A stretch of 64,000 bases of DNA. Origin: Silurus meridionalis. Its lineage: Eukaryota; Chordata; Actinopteri; Siluriformes; Siluridae. The notes beneath the pieces are model-generated. The model had not been told where the DNA came from. It saw nothing but the letters and a program-made list of their open reading frames with translations, and did not search any database. Shown here piece by piece: positions 23,103-34,131 of the stretch (positions are counted from its first letter, which is position 1; each line of letters starts with the position of its first letter). The stretch is taken from NCBI RefSeq assembly GCF_014805685.1, contig NC_060887.1, forward strand, positions 36,229,963-36,293,962, written 5' to 3'. Both the position numbers and the translations under genes were made by a program.

Positions 23103-23263
23103 ATACTTACCTGGCAGGGGCAATACCATGATCAAGACGGTGGTTTGCCCAAAGCGAGGCTCAGCCATTGCACTCAGGCTGTGCTGACCTTTGAATTCCC
23201 CAAATGTGGAATCTCGACTGCATAATTTCTGATAGTGGGGGACTGCGTTCGCGCTCTCCCCTG
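23103..23263 (+). ncRNA. U1 snRNA, copy 4
   Basis: 161 nt. It lacks GC at 91-92 and one G in stem-loop III. The 3' stem-loop is complete. Promoter lacks the PSE 5' half. Confidence 0.74.
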
Positions 23264-23616
23264 TCTTTTTATTCTGGTGAAGCAAAAATTAGAACAACAC
23301 TTCTTGACTGCATTTAGAGATTTTTCTTTATCTTGCACCCACAAAGAAAATTCGCAAGTGTGCAAGAAATCAAGGATCCAGACCAGATGTCTGTGTGTTT
23401 GTTTTTTATTTTTCTATCAGTCTAATTCAACTCACGAGGTCCACATCTATCCTGATTAGTAGAGGGAGCCCGCCCGCATGAGATCCCCGCTAGGATAGAG
23501 CGCAGACTCTGGAGGGGATTGGCTATGAACTCCTCAAAGACCTGTCCTGAAGCGTTCTTCACCTCATCCAGCTGCCTACACCCCTCAGGGCACATCTCAG
23601 GCAGACAAATGAATTC

Positions 23617-23775
23617 ATACTTACCTGGCAGGGGCAATACCATGATCAAGACGGTGGTTTGCCCAAAGCGAGGCTCAGCCATTGCACTCAGGCTGTGCTG
23701 ACCTTTGCGAATTCCCCAAATGTGGAATCTCGACTGCATAATTTCTGATAGTGGGGACTGCGTTCGCTCTCCCTG
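23617..23775 (+). ncRNA. U1 snRNA, copy 5
   Basis: 159 nt. One G is missing in stem-loop III and four bases in the 3' stem-loop. Confidence 0.72.
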
Positions 23776-24120
23776 TCTCTTTATTCTGGTGAAGCAAAAT
23801 TAGATGAACACTTCTTGACTGCTTTTAGAGATTTTTCTTTATCTTGCACCCACAAAGAAAATTCAAGTGTGCAAGAAATCAAGGATCCAGACCAGATGTC
23901 TGTGTGTTTGTTTTTATTTTTCTATCAGTCTAATTCAACTCACAGGTCCACATCTATCCTGATTAGTAGAGGAGCCGCCCGCATGAGATCCCGCTAGGAT
24001 AGAGCGCAGACTCTGGATCGGATTGGCCAGGAACTCCTCAAAGACCTGTCCTGAGCGTTCTTCACCCTCATCCAGCTGCCTACACCCCTCAGGGCACATC
24101 TCAGGCAGACAAATGAATTC

Positions 24121-24277
24121 ATACTTACCTGGCAGGGGCAATACCATGATCAAGGCGGTGGTTTGCCCAAAGCGAGGCTCAGCCATTGCACTCAGGCTGT
24201 GCTGACCTTTGAATTCCCCAAATGTGGAATCTCGACTGCATAATTTCTGATAGTGGGGACTGCGTTCGCTCTCCCTG
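24121..24277 (+). ncRNA. U1 snRNA, copy 6
   Basis: 157 nt, one of the two shortest copies. It has GATCAAGGCG in the stem-loop I loop, lacks GC at 91-92, and has the short stem-loop III and 3' stem-loop. Confidence 0.68.
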
Positions 24278-24620
24278 TCTCTTTATTCTGGTGAAGCAAA
24301 ATTAGATGAACACTTCTTGACTGCATTTAGAGATTTTTCTTTATCTTGCACCCACAAAGAAAATTCAAGTGTGCAAGAAATCAAGGATCCAGACCAGATG
24401 TCTGTGTGTTTGTTTTTATTTTTCTATCAGTCTAATTCAACTCACAGGTCCACATCTATCCTGATTAGTAGAGGAGCCCGCATGAGATCCCGCTAGGATA
24501 GAGCGCAGACTCTGGATCGGATTGGCCAGGAACTCCTCAAAGACCTGTCCTGAGCGTTCTTCAACCTCATCCAGCTGCCTACACCCCTGCAGGGCACATC
24601 TCAGGCAGACAAATGAATTC

Positions 24621-24784
24621 ATACTTACCTGGCAGGGGCAATACCATGATCAAGACGGTGGTTTGCCCAAAGCGAGGCTCAGCCATTGCACTCAGGCTGT
24701 GTTGACCTTTGCGAATTCCCCAAATGTGGGAGTCTCAACTGCATAATTTCTTATAGTGGGGAACTGCGTTCGCGCTCTCCCCTG
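24621..24784 (+). ncRNA. U1 snRNA, copy 7 (substituted)
   Basis: Full 164 nt but with several substitutions: GTGTTGACC after stem-loop II, GGGAGTCTCAACTG in stem-loop III, an Sm-site flank AATTTCTTATAG, and GGGGAACTG in the 3' stem. Unlike most variants these are base changes, not deletions, so it may be a diverged gene. Confidence 0.7.
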
Positions 24785-24867
24785 TCTCTCTATTCTGGTG
24801 AAGCAAAAATTAGATGAGCATTTCTCGACTGCTTTTAGAGGTTTTTCTTTATCTTGCCCCCACAAAG

Positions 24868-24890
24868 ACAATTCTCAAGCGTGCAAGAAA
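24868..24890 (+). promoter_or_regulatory. Possible ZNF143/Staf-like distal element
   Basis: 'acaattctcaagcgtgcaag' lies about 270 bp upstream of the U1 start at 25139, inside the usual distance range of snRNA distal enhancers. It resembles the Staf/ZNF143 pattern (ACAATTCCCAGCATGCA) with one extra base. The version in the unit before copy 40 (near 41587-41603, 'ttctccagcatgcaag') is closer. I find no octamer ATGCAAAT. Representative of all units. Confidence 0.35.
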
Positions 24891-25077
24891 TCAAGGATCC
24901 AGACCAGATGTCTGTGTGTTTGTTTTTTATTTTTCTATCAGTCTAATTCAACTCACAAGGTCCACATCTATCCTGATTAGTAGAGGGAGCCGCTCCCATG
25001 AGATCCACGCTAGGATAGAGCGCAGACTCTGGAGGGGATTGGCCAGGAACTCCTCAAAGACCTGTCCTGAAGCGTTC

Positions 25078-25097
25078 TTCACCCTCATCCAGCTGCC
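25078..25097 (+). promoter_or_regulatory. PSE-like element of U1 unit (representative)
   Basis: 'ttcaccctcatccagctgcc' occupies -61 to -42 relative to the U1 start at 25139. The position and the TCACCNTNA core fit the vertebrate snRNA proximal sequence element that recruits SNAPc. No TATA box follows at -30 to -25, as expected for RNA polymerase II snRNA genes. Most units carry it. Nine units (U1 starts 22073, 23103, 30293, 30803, 34634, 36695, 38217, 38711, 41839) have 'gaagacctggctcatccag' in its place. Confidence 0.65.
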
Positions 25098-25138
25098 TAC
25101 ACCCCCTCAGGGCACATCTCAGGCAGACAAATGAATTC

Positions 25139-25302
25139 ATACTTACCTGGCAGGGGCAATACCATGATCAAGACGGTGGTTTGCCCAAAGCGAGGCTCAG
25201 CCATTGCACTCAGGCTGTGCTGACCTTTGCGAATTCCCCAAATGTGGGAATCTCGACTGCATAATTTCTGATAGTGGGGGACTGCGTTCGCGCTCTCCCC
25301 TG
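25139..25302 (+). ncRNA. U1 spliceosomal snRNA, reference copy 8
   Basis: U1 snRNA pairs with pre-mRNA 5' splice sites in the spliceosome. This 164-nt copy is the array consensus. It begins ATACTTACCTG, the 5' splice-site pairing sequence. Stem-loop I has loop GATCAAGACG (28-37). Stem-loop II keeps the U1A-binding ATTGCAC (65-71). Stem-loop III, an Sm-type site AATTTCTGA (125-133), and a 3' stem-loop with GCGTTCGCGC follow, ending CCCCTG. Against recalled mammalian U1 it has about 18 substitutions, including compensatory pairs 19:45, 62:77 and 95:113. The loop I changes C33A and A36C touch the U1-70K site. PSE-like and 3'-box-like elements flank it. Identical copies: 13, 15-18, 20, 25, 37, 39-42. 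Confidence 0.97.
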
Positions 25303-25315
25303 TCTCTTTATTCTG

Positions 25316-25332
25316 GTGAAGCAAAAATTAGA
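25316..25332 (+). terminator. 3' box-like element (representative)
   Basis: 'gtgaagcaaaaattaga' starts 14 nt after the U1 3' end. It fits the snRNA 3'-box pattern (GTTT, 0-3 bases, AAARNNAGA) in its AAAATTAGA half, with GTGA in place of GTTT. The 3' box directs Integrator-dependent 3' end formation. It is present after nearly every copy, in some as 'gtgaagcaaaattaga'. Confidence 0.65.
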
Positions 25333-25655
25333 TGAACACTTCTTGACTGCATTTAGAGTTTTTTCTTTATCTTGCCCCACAAAGACAATTCTCAAGCGTG
25401 CAAGAAATCAAGGATCCAGACCAGATGTCTGTGTGTTTGTTTTTTATTTTTCTATCAGTCTAATTCAACTCACAAGGTCCACATCTATCCTGATTAGTAG
25501 AGGGAGCCCCTCCCATGAGATCCACGCTAGGATAGAGCGCAGACTCTGGAGGGGATTGGCCAGGAACTCCTCAAAGACCTGTCCTGAAGCGTTCTTCACC
25601 CTCATCCAGCTGCCTACACCCCCTCAGGGCACATCTCAGGCAGACAAATGAATTC

Positions 25656-25818
25656 ATACTTACCTGGCAGGGGCAATACCATGATCAAGACGGTGGTTTG
25701 CCCAAAGCGAGGCTCAGCCATTGCACTCAGGCTGTGCTGACCTTTGCGAATTCCCCAAATGTGGGAATCTCGACTGCATAATTTCTGATAGTGGGGGACT
25801 GCGTTCGTGCTCTCCCTG
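25656..25818 (+). ncRNA. U1 snRNA, copy 9
   Basis: 163 nt. The 3' stem-loop reads GCGTTCGTGCTCTCCCTG (C to T and one C lost). Confidence 0.82.
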
Positions 25819-26173
25819 TCTCTTTATTCTGGTGAAGCAAAAATTAGATGAGAATTTCTTGACCGCTTTTAGAGGTTTTTCTTTATCTCTCCCCCACAAA
25901 AACAATTCTCATGTGTGCAAGAAGTCAAGGAGCCAGACCAGATGTCTGTGTGTTTGTTTTTTATTTTTCTATCAGTCTAATTCAACTCACGAGGTCCACA
26001 TCTATCCTGATTAGTAGAGGGAGCCCGCCCGCATGAGATCCCCGCTAGGATAGAGCGCAGACTCTGGAGGGGATTGGCCAGGAACTCCTCAAGGACCTGG
26101 CCTGAAGCGTTCTTCACCCTCATCCAGCTGCCTACACCCCCTCAGGGCACATCTCAGGCAGACAAATGAATTC

Positions 26174-26333
26174 ATACTTACCTGGCAGGGGCAATACCAT
26201 GATCAAGACGGTGGTTTGCCCAAAGCGAGGCTCAGCCATTGCACTCAGACTGTGCTGACCTTTGCGAATTCCTCAAATGCGTGAATCTCGACTGCATAAT
26301 TTCTGATAGTGGGGACTGCGTTCGCTCTCCCTG
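26174..26333 (+). ncRNA. U1 snRNA, copy 10
   Basis: 160 nt. Stem-loop II has CTCAGACTG (one pair lost). Stem-loop III has CCTCAAATGCGTGAATC. Short 3' stem-loop. Confidence 0.66.
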
Positions 26334-26686
26334 TCTCTTTATTCTGGTGAAGCAAAAATTAGATGAACACTTCTAGACTGCTTTTAGAGTTTTTTCTTTA
26401 TCTTGCACCCACAAAGAAAATTCACAAGTGTGCAAGAAATCAAGGATCCAGACCAGATGTCTGTGTGTTTGTTTTTTATTTTTCTATCAGTCTAATTCAA
26501 CTCACAAGGTCCACATCTATCCTGATTAGTAGAGGAGCCGCCGCATGAGATCCCCGCTAGGATAGAGCGCAGACTCTGGAGGGGTTTTGGCCAGGAACTA
26601 CTCAAGGACCTGGCCTGAAGCGTTCTTCACCCACATCCAGCTGCCTACACCCCTGCAGGGCACATCTCAGGCAGACAAATGAATTC

Positions 26687-26845
26687 ATACTTACCTGGCA
26701 GGGGCAATACCATGATCAAGACGGTGGTTTGCCCAAAGCGAGGCTCAGCCATTGCACTCAGGCTGTGCTGACCTTGCGAATTCCCCAAATGTGGGAATCT
26801 CGACTGCATAATTTCTGATAGTGGGGACTGCGTTCGCTCTCCCTG
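26687..26845 (+). ncRNA. U1 snRNA, copy 11
   Basis: 159 nt. One T is lost at 88-90 and the 3' stem-loop is short. Confidence 0.72.
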
Positions 26846-27191
26846 TCTCTTTATTCTGGTGAAGCAAAAATTAGATGAACACTTCTTGACTGCTTTTAGA
26901 GGTTTTTCTTTATCTTGCACCCACGAAGAAAATTCAAGTGTGCAAGAAATCAAGGATCCAGACCAGATGTCTGTGTGTTTGTTTTTTATTTTTCTATCAG
27001 TCTAATTCAACTCACAAGGTCCACATCTATCCTGATTAGTAGAGGAGCCCGCCGCATGAGATCCCGCTAGGATAGAGCGCAGACTCTGGAGGATTGGCCA
27101 GAACTCCTCAAAGACCTGTCCTGAAGCGTTCTTCACCTCATCCAGCTGCCTACACCCCTGCAGGGCACATCTCAGGCAGACAAATGAATTC

Positions 27192-27355
27192 ATACTTACC
27201 TGGCAGGGGCAATACCATGATCAAGACGGTGGTTTGCCCAAAGCGAGGCTCAGCCATTGCACTCAGGCTGTGCTGACCTTTGCAAATTCCTCAAATGTGG
27301 GAATCTCGACTGCATAATTTCTGATAGTGGGGGACTGCGTTCGCGCTCTCCCCTG
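27192..27355 (+). ncRNA. U1 snRNA, copy 12
   Basis: 164 nt with TTTGCAAATTCCTC at the start of stem-loop III, two substitutions from the consensus. Confidence 0.85.
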
Positions 27356-27709
27356 TCTCTTTATTCTGGTGAAGCAAAAATTAGATGAGAATTTCTTGAC
27401 CGCTTTTAGAGGTTTTTCTTTATCTCTCCCCCACAAAGACAATTCTCAAGTGTGCAAGAATTCAAGGATCCAGACCAGATGTCTGTGTGTTTGTTTTTTA
27501 TTTTTCTATCAGTCTAATTCAACTCACAAGGTCCACATCTATCCTGATTAGTAGAGGGAGCCCGCCGCATGAGATCCCCGCTAGGATAGAGCGCAGACTC
27601 TGGAGGGGATTGGCCAGGAACTCCTCAAGGACCTGGCCTGAAGCGTTCTTCACCCTCATCCAGCTGCCTACACCCCTGCAGGGCACATCTCAGGCAGACA
27701 AATGAATTC

Positions 27710-27873
27710 ATACTTACCTGGCAGGGGCAATACCATGATCAAGACGGTGGTTTGCCCAAAGCGAGGCTCAGCCATTGCACTCAGGCTGTGCTGACCTTTG
27801 CGAATTCCCCAAATGTGGGAATCTCGACTGCATAATTTCTGATAGTGGGGGACTGCGTTCGCGCTCTCCCCTG
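27710..27873 (+). ncRNA. U1 snRNA, copy 13 (consensus)
   Basis: Identical to copy 8 over 164 nt. Confidence 0.95.
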
Positions 27874-28223
27874 TCTCTTTATTCTGGTGAAGCAAAAATT
27901 AGATGAACACTTCTTGACTGCTTTTAGAGGTTTTTCTTTATCTTGCCCCACAAAGACAATTCTCAAGCGTGCAAGAAATCAAGGATCCAGACCAGATGTC
28001 TGTGTGTTTGTTTTTTATTTTTCTATCAGTCTAATTCAACTCACAAGGTCCACATCTATCCTGATTAGTAGAGGGAGCCCGCCCGCATGAGATCCCGCTA
28101 GGATAGGCGCAGACTCTGGAGGATTGGCCAGGAACTCCTCAAGGACCTGGCCTGAAGCGTTCTTCACCCTCATCCAGCTGCCTACACCCCCTCAGGGCAC
28201 ATCTCAGGCAGACAAATGAATTC

Positions 28224-28387
28224 ATACTTACCTGGCAGGGGCAATACCATGATCAAGACGGTGGTTTGCCCAAAGCGAGGCTCAGCCATTGCACTCAGGC
28301 TGTGCTGACCTTTGCGAATTCCCCAAATGTGGGAATCTCGACTGCATAATTTCTGATAGTGGGGGACTGTGTTCGCGCTCTCCCCTG
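28224..28387 (+). ncRNA. U1 snRNA, copy 14
   Basis: 164 nt. One change, C to T, giving CTGTGTTCGCGC in the 3' stem-loop (G-C pair becomes G-U). Confidence 0.93.
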
Positions 28388-28742
28388 TCTCTTTATTCTG
28401 GTGAAGCAAAAATTAGAACAACACTTCTTGACTGCATTTAGAGATTTTTCTTTATCTTGCACCCACAAAGAAAATTCGCAAGTGTGCAAGAAATCAAGGA
28501 TCCAGACCAGATGTCTGTGTGTTTGTTTTTTATTTTTCTATCAGTCTAATTCAACTCACGAGGTCCACATCTATCCTGATTAGTAGAGGGAGCCCGCCCG
28601 CATGAGATCCCCGCTAGGATAGAGCGCAGACTCTGGAGGGGATTGGCTATGAACTCCTCAAAGACCTGTCCTGAAGCGTTCTTCACCCTCATCCAGCTGC
28701 CTACACCCCCTCAGGGCACATCTCAGGCAGACAAATGAATTC

Positions 28743-28906
28743 ATACTTACCTGGCAGGGGCAATACCATGATCAAGACGGTGGTTTGCCCAAAGCGAGGC
28801 TCAGCCATTGCACTCAGGCTGTGCTGACCTTTGCGAATTCCCCAAATGTGGGAATCTCGACTGCATAATTTCTGATAGTGGGGGACTGCGTTCGCGCTCT
28901 CCCCTG
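28743..28906 (+). ncRNA. U1 snRNA, copy 15 (consensus)
   Basis: Identical to copy 8. Copies 15-17 lie at exact 519-bp spacing. Confidence 0.95.
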
Positions 28907-29261
28907 TCTTTTTATTCTGGTGAAGCAAAAATTAGAACAACACTTCTTGACTGCATTTAGAGATTTTTCTTTATCTTGCACCCACAAAGAAAATTCGCAA
29001 GTGTGCAAGAAATCAAGGATCCAGACCAGATGTCTGTGTGTTTGTTTTTTATTTTTCTATCAGTCTAATTCAACTCACAAGGTCCACATCTATCCTGATT
29101 AGTAGAGGGAGCCCGCCCGCATGAGATCCCCGCTAGGATAGAGCGCAGACTCTGGAGGGGATTGGCCAGGAACTCCTCAAAGACCTGTCCTGAAGCGTTC
29201 TTCACCCTCATCCAGCTGCCTACACCCCCTCAGGGCACATCTCAGGCAGACAAATGAATTC

Positions 29262-29425
29262 ATACTTACCTGGCAGGGGCAATACCATGATCAAGACGGT
29301 GGTTTGCCCAAAGCGAGGCTCAGCCATTGCACTCAGGCTGTGCTGACCTTTGCGAATTCCCCAAATGTGGGAATCTCGACTGCATAATTTCTGATAGTGG
29401 GGGACTGCGTTCGCGCTCTCCCCTG
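29262..29425 (+). ncRNA. U1 snRNA, copy 16 (consensus)
   Basis: Identical to copy 8. Confidence 0.95.
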
Positions 29426-29780
29426 TCTCTTTATTCTGGTGAAGCAAAAATTAGATGAACACTTCTTGACTGCTTTTAGAGATTTTTCTTTATCTTGCAC
29501 CCACAAAGACAATTCTCAAGTGTGCAAGAAATCAAGGATCCAGACCAGATGTCTGTGTGTTTGTTTTTTATTTTTCTATCAGTCTAATTCAACTCACAAG
29601 GTCCACATCTATCCTGATTAGTAGAGGAAGCCCGCCCGCATGAGATCCCCGCTAGGATAGAGCGCAGACTCTGGATCGGATTGGCCAGGAACTCCTCAAA
29701 GACCTGTCCTGAAGCGTTCTTCACCCTCATCCAGCTGCCTACACCCCCTCAGGGCACATCTCAGGCAGACAAATGAATTC

Positions 29781-29944
29781 ATACTTACCTGGCAGGGGCA
29801 ATACCATGATCAAGACGGTGGTTTGCCCAAAGCGAGGCTCAGCCATTGCACTCAGGCTGTGCTGACCTTTGCGAATTCCCCAAATGTGGGAATCTCGACT
29901 GCATAATTTCTGATAGTGGGGGACTGCGTTCGCGCTCTCCCCTG
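29781..29944 (+). ncRNA. U1 snRNA, copy 17 (consensus)
   Basis: Identical to copy 8. Confidence 0.95.
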
Positions 29945-30292
29945 TCTCTTTATTCTGGTGAAGCAAAAATTAGATGAACACTGCTTGCCTGCTTTTAGAG
30001 GTTTGTCTTTATCTTGCCCCACAAAGACAATTCTCAAGTGTGCAAGAAATCAAGGATCCAGACCAGATGTCTGTGTGTTTGTTTTTTATTTTTCTATCAG
30101 TCTAATTCAACTCACAAGGTCCACATCTATCCTGATTAGTAGAGGGAGCCCGCCGCATGAGATCCCCGCTAGGATAGAGCGCAGACTCTGGAGGGGATTG
30201 GCCAGGAACTCCTCAAAGACCTGGCCTGAAGACCTGGCTCATCCAGCTGCCTACACCCCCTCAGGGCACATCTCAGGCAGACAAATGAATTC

Positions 30293-30456
30293 ATACTTAC
30301 CTGGCAGGGGCAATACCATGATCAAGACGGTGGTTTGCCCAAAGCGAGGCTCAGCCATTGCACTCAGGCTGTGCTGACCTTTGCGAATTCCCCAAATGTG
30401 GGAATCTCGACTGCATAATTTCTGATAGTGGGGGACTGCGTTCGCGCTCTCCCCTG
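30293..30456 (+). ncRNA. U1 snRNA, copy 18 (consensus RNA, altered promoter)
   Basis: RNA identical to copy 8, but the upstream region has 'ctgaagacctggctcatcc' where the PSE-like element has TTCACCCTCATCC. Confidence 0.9.
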
Positions 30457-30802
30457 TCTTTTATTCTGGTGAAGCAAAAATTAGATGAGCATTTCTTGAC
30501 CGCTTTTAGAGGTTTTTCTTTATCTTGCCCCCACAAAGACAATTCTCAAGTGTGCAAGAAATCAAGGATCCAGACCAGATGTCTGTGTGTTTGTTTTTTA
30601 TTTTTCTATCAGTCTAATTCAACTCACAAGGTCCACATCTATCCTGATTAGTAGAGGGAGCCCGCCCGCATGAGATCCCCGCTAGGATAGAGCGCAGACT
30701 CTGGAGGATTGGCCAGAACTCCTCAAAGACCTGGCCTGAAGACCTGGCTCATCCAGCTGCCTACACCCCCTCAGGGCACATCTCAGGCAGACAAATGAAT
30801 TC

Positions 30803-30960
30803 ATACTTACCTGGCAGGGGCAATACCATGATCAAGACGGTGGTTTGCCCAAAGCGAGGCTCAGCCATTGCACTCAGGCTGTGCTGACCTTTGCGAATTC
30901 CCCAAATGTGGGAATCTCGACTGCATTATTTCTGATAGTGGGGACTGTTCGCTCTCCCTG
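30803..30960 (+). ncRNA. U1 snRNA, copy 19
   Basis: 158 nt. CATTATTTCTG at the Sm region (one A to T). The 3' stem-loop is strongly shortened (GGGGACTGTTCGCTC). Altered promoter as in copy 18. Confidence 0.66.
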
Positions 30961-31314
30961 TCTCTTTATTCTGGTGAAGCAAAAATTAGATGAACACTTC
31001 TTGACTGCTTTTAGAGGTTTTTCTTTATCTTGCCCCACAAAGACAATTCTCATGTGTGCAAGAAGTCAAGGAGCCAGACCAGATGTCTGTGTGTTTGTTT
31101 TTTATTTTTCTATCAGTCTAATTCAACTCACGAGGTCCACATCTATCCTGATTAGTAGAGGGAGCCCGCCCGCATGAGATCCCTGCTAGGATAGAGCGCA
31201 GACTCTGGAGGGGATTGGCCAGGAACTCCTCAAAGACCTGTCCTGAAGCGTTCTTCACCCTCATCCAGCTGCCTACACCCCCTCAGGGCACATCTCAGGC
31301 AGACAAATGAATTC

Positions 31315-31478
31315 ATACTTACCTGGCAGGGGCAATACCATGATCAAGACGGTGGTTTGCCCAAAGCGAGGCTCAGCCATTGCACTCAGGCTGTGCTGAC
31401 CTTTGCGAATTCCCCAAATGTGGGAATCTCGACTGCATAATTTCTGATAGTGGGGGACTGCGTTCGCGCTCTCCCCTG
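31315..31478 (+). ncRNA. U1 snRNA, copy 20 (consensus)
   Basis: Identical to copy 8. Confidence 0.95.
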
Positions 31479-31830
31479 TCTCTTTATTCTGGTGAAGCAA
31501 AAATTAGAACAACACTTCTTGACTGCATTTAGAGATTTTTCTTTATCTTGCACCCACAAAGACAATTCTCAAGCGTGCAATAAATCAAGGATGCAGACCA
31601 GTTGTCTGTGTGTTTGTTTTTTATTTTTCTATCAGTCTAATTCAACTCACAAGGTCCACATCTATCCTGATTAGTAGAGGAGCCCGCCCGCATGAGATCC
31701 CGCTAGGATAGGCGCAGACTCTGGAGGGGATTGGCCAGGAACTCCTCAAAGACCTGTCCTGAAGCGTTCTTCACCCTCATCCAGCTGCCTACACCCCCTC
31801 AGGGCACATCTCAGGCAGACAAATGAATTC

Positions 31831-31991
31831 ATACTTACCTGGCAGGGGCAATACCATGATCAAGACGGTGGTTTGCCCAAAGCGAGGCTCAGCCATTGCA
31901 CTCAGGCTGTGCTGACCTTTGCGAATTCCCCAAATGTGGGAATCTCGACTGCATAATTTCTGATAGTGGGGGACTGTGTTCGCTCTCCCTG
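31831..31991 (+). ncRNA. U1 snRNA, copy 21
   Basis: 161 nt. Intact except for the 3' stem-loop (GTGTTCGCTCTCCCTG). Confidence 0.78.
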
Positions 31992-32340
31992 TCTTTTATT
32001 CTGGTGAAGCAAAATTAGATGAACCCTGCTTGACTGCATTTAGAGATTTTTCTTTATCTTGCCCCACAAAGAAAATTCAAGTGTGCAAGAAATCAAGGAT
32101 CCAGACCAGATGTCTGTGTGTTTGTTTTTTATTTTTCTATCAGTCTAATTCAACTCACAAAGTCCACATCTATCCTGATTAGTAGAGGGAGCCAGCCCGC
32201 ATGAGATCCCCGCTAGGATAGAGCGCAGACTCTGGAGGGGATTGGCTATGAACTCCTCAAAGACCTGTCCTGAAGCGTTCTTCACCTCATCCAGCTGCCT
32301 ACACCCCCTCAGGGCACATCTCAGGCAGACAAATGAATTC

Positions 32341-32500
32341 ATACTTACCTGGCAGGGGCAATACCATGATCAAGGCGGTGGTTTGCCCAAAGCGAGGCTC
32401 AGCCATTGCACTCAGGCTGTGCTGACCTTTGCGAATTCCCCAAATGTGGGAATCTCGACTGCATAATTTCTGATAGTGGGGACTGCGTTCGCTCTCCCTG
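32341..32500 (+). ncRNA. U1 snRNA, copy 22
   Basis: 160 nt. Loop I reads GATCAAGGCG. Short 3' stem-loop. Confidence 0.72.
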
Positions 32501-32844
32501 TCTTTTATTCTGGTGAAGCAAAATTAGATTAACACTTCTTGACTGCATTTAGAGATTTTTCTTTATCTTGCACCCACAAAGAAAATTCGCAAGTGTGCAA
32601 GAAATCAAGGATCCAGACCAGATGTCTGTGTGTTTGTTTTTTATTTTTCTATCAGTCTAATTCAACTCACGAGGTCCACATCTATCCTGATTAGTAGAGG
32701 AGCCGCCGCATGAGATCCCGCTAGGATAGGCGCAGACTCTGGAGGATTGGCCATGAACTCCTCAAAGACCTGTCCTGAGCGTTCTTCACCTCATCCAGCT
32801 GCCTACACCCCCTCAGGGCACATCTCAGGCAGACAAATGAATTC

Positions 32845-33001
32845 ATACTTACCTGGCAGGGGCAATACCATGATCAAGACGGTGGTTTGCCCAAAGCGAG
32901 GCTCAGCCATTGCACTCAGGCTGTGCTGACCTTTGCAATTCCCCAAATGTGGGAATCTCGACTGCATAATTTCTGATAGTGGGGACTGTTCGCTCTCCCT
33001 G
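32845..33001 (+). ncRNA. U1 snRNA, copy 23
   Basis: 157 nt. G92 is lost and the 3' stem-loop is six bases short. The spacer of its unit also shows many one- or two-base contractions. Confidence 0.64.
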
Positions 33002-33344
33002 TCTTTTATTCTGGTGAAGCAAAATTAGATGAACCCTGCTTGACTGCATTTAGAGGTTTTTCTTTATCTTGCACCCACAAAGAAAATTCAAGTGTGCAAG
33101 AAATCAAGGATCCAGACCAGATGTCTGTGTGTTTGTTTTTTATTTTTCTATCAGTCTAATTCAACTCACGAGGTCCACATCTATCCTGATTAGTAGAGGA
33201 GCCGCCGCATGAGATCCCGCTAGGATAGGCGCAGACTCTGGATCGGATTGGCCAGGAACTCCTCAAGACCTGTCCTGAGCGTTCTTCACCTCATCCAGCT
33301 GCCTACACCCCCTCAGGGCACATCTCAGGCAGACAAACAAATTC

Positions 33345-33502
33345 ATACTTACCTGGCAGGCGCAATATCATGATCAGAACTGTGGTTTGCCCAAAGCGAG
33401 GCTCAGCCATTGCACTCAGGCTGTGCTGACCTGCGAATTCCCCAAATGTGGGAATCTCGACTGCATAATTTCTGATAGTGGGGACTGCGTTCGCTCTCCC
33501 TG
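33345..33502 (+). ncRNA. U1 snRNA, copy 24 (diverged stem-loop I)
   Basis: 158 nt. Stem-loop I reads CAGGCGCAATATCATGATC then AGAACTGTGG, changing stem and loop. GACCTGCG lacks two bases. Short 3' stem-loop. It lies 240 bp before the sequence gap and may be non-functional or poorly resolved. Confidence 0.55.
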
Positions 33503-33742
33503 TCTCTTTATTCTGGTGAAGCAAAAATTAGATGAACACTTCTTGACTGCTTTTAGAGGTTTTTCTTTATCTTGCACCCACGAAGAAAATTCGCAAGCGT
33601 GCAAGAAATCAAGGATCCAGACCAGATGTCTGTGTGTTTGTTTTTTATTTTTCTATCAGTCTAATTCAACTCACAGGTCCACATCTATCCTGATTAGTAG
33701 AGGAGCCGCCCGCATGAGATCCCGCTAGGATAGAGCGCAGAC

Positions 33743-33842
33743 NNNNNNNNNNNNNNNNNNNNNNNNNNNNNNNNNNNNNNNNNNNNNNNNNNNNNNNNNN
33801 NNNNNNNNNNNNNNNNNNNNNNNNNNNNNNNNNNNNNNNNNN
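33743..33842. other. Assembly gap of 100 Ns inside the array
   Basis: Exactly 100 Ns. The left side stops in the upstream spacer and the right side resumes in the spacer between a 3' box and the distal element. At least one U1 copy is therefore missing. A round 100 usually denotes unknown gap length. Confidence 0.97.
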
Positions 33843-34131
33843 TATCTTGCCCCCACAAAGACAATTCTCAAGCGTGCAAGAAATCAAGGATCCAGACCAG
33901 ATGTCTGTGTGTTTGTTTTTTATTTTTCTATCAGTCTAATTCAACTCACGAGGTCCACATCTATCCTGATTAGTAGAGGGAGCCGCCCGCATGAGATCCA
34001 CGCTAGGATAGAGCGCAGACTCTGGAGGGGATTGGCCAGGAACTCCTCAAAGACCTGTCCTGAAGCGTTCTTCACCCTCATCCAGCTGCCTACACCCCCT
34101 CAGGGCACATCTCAGGCAGACAAATGAATTC

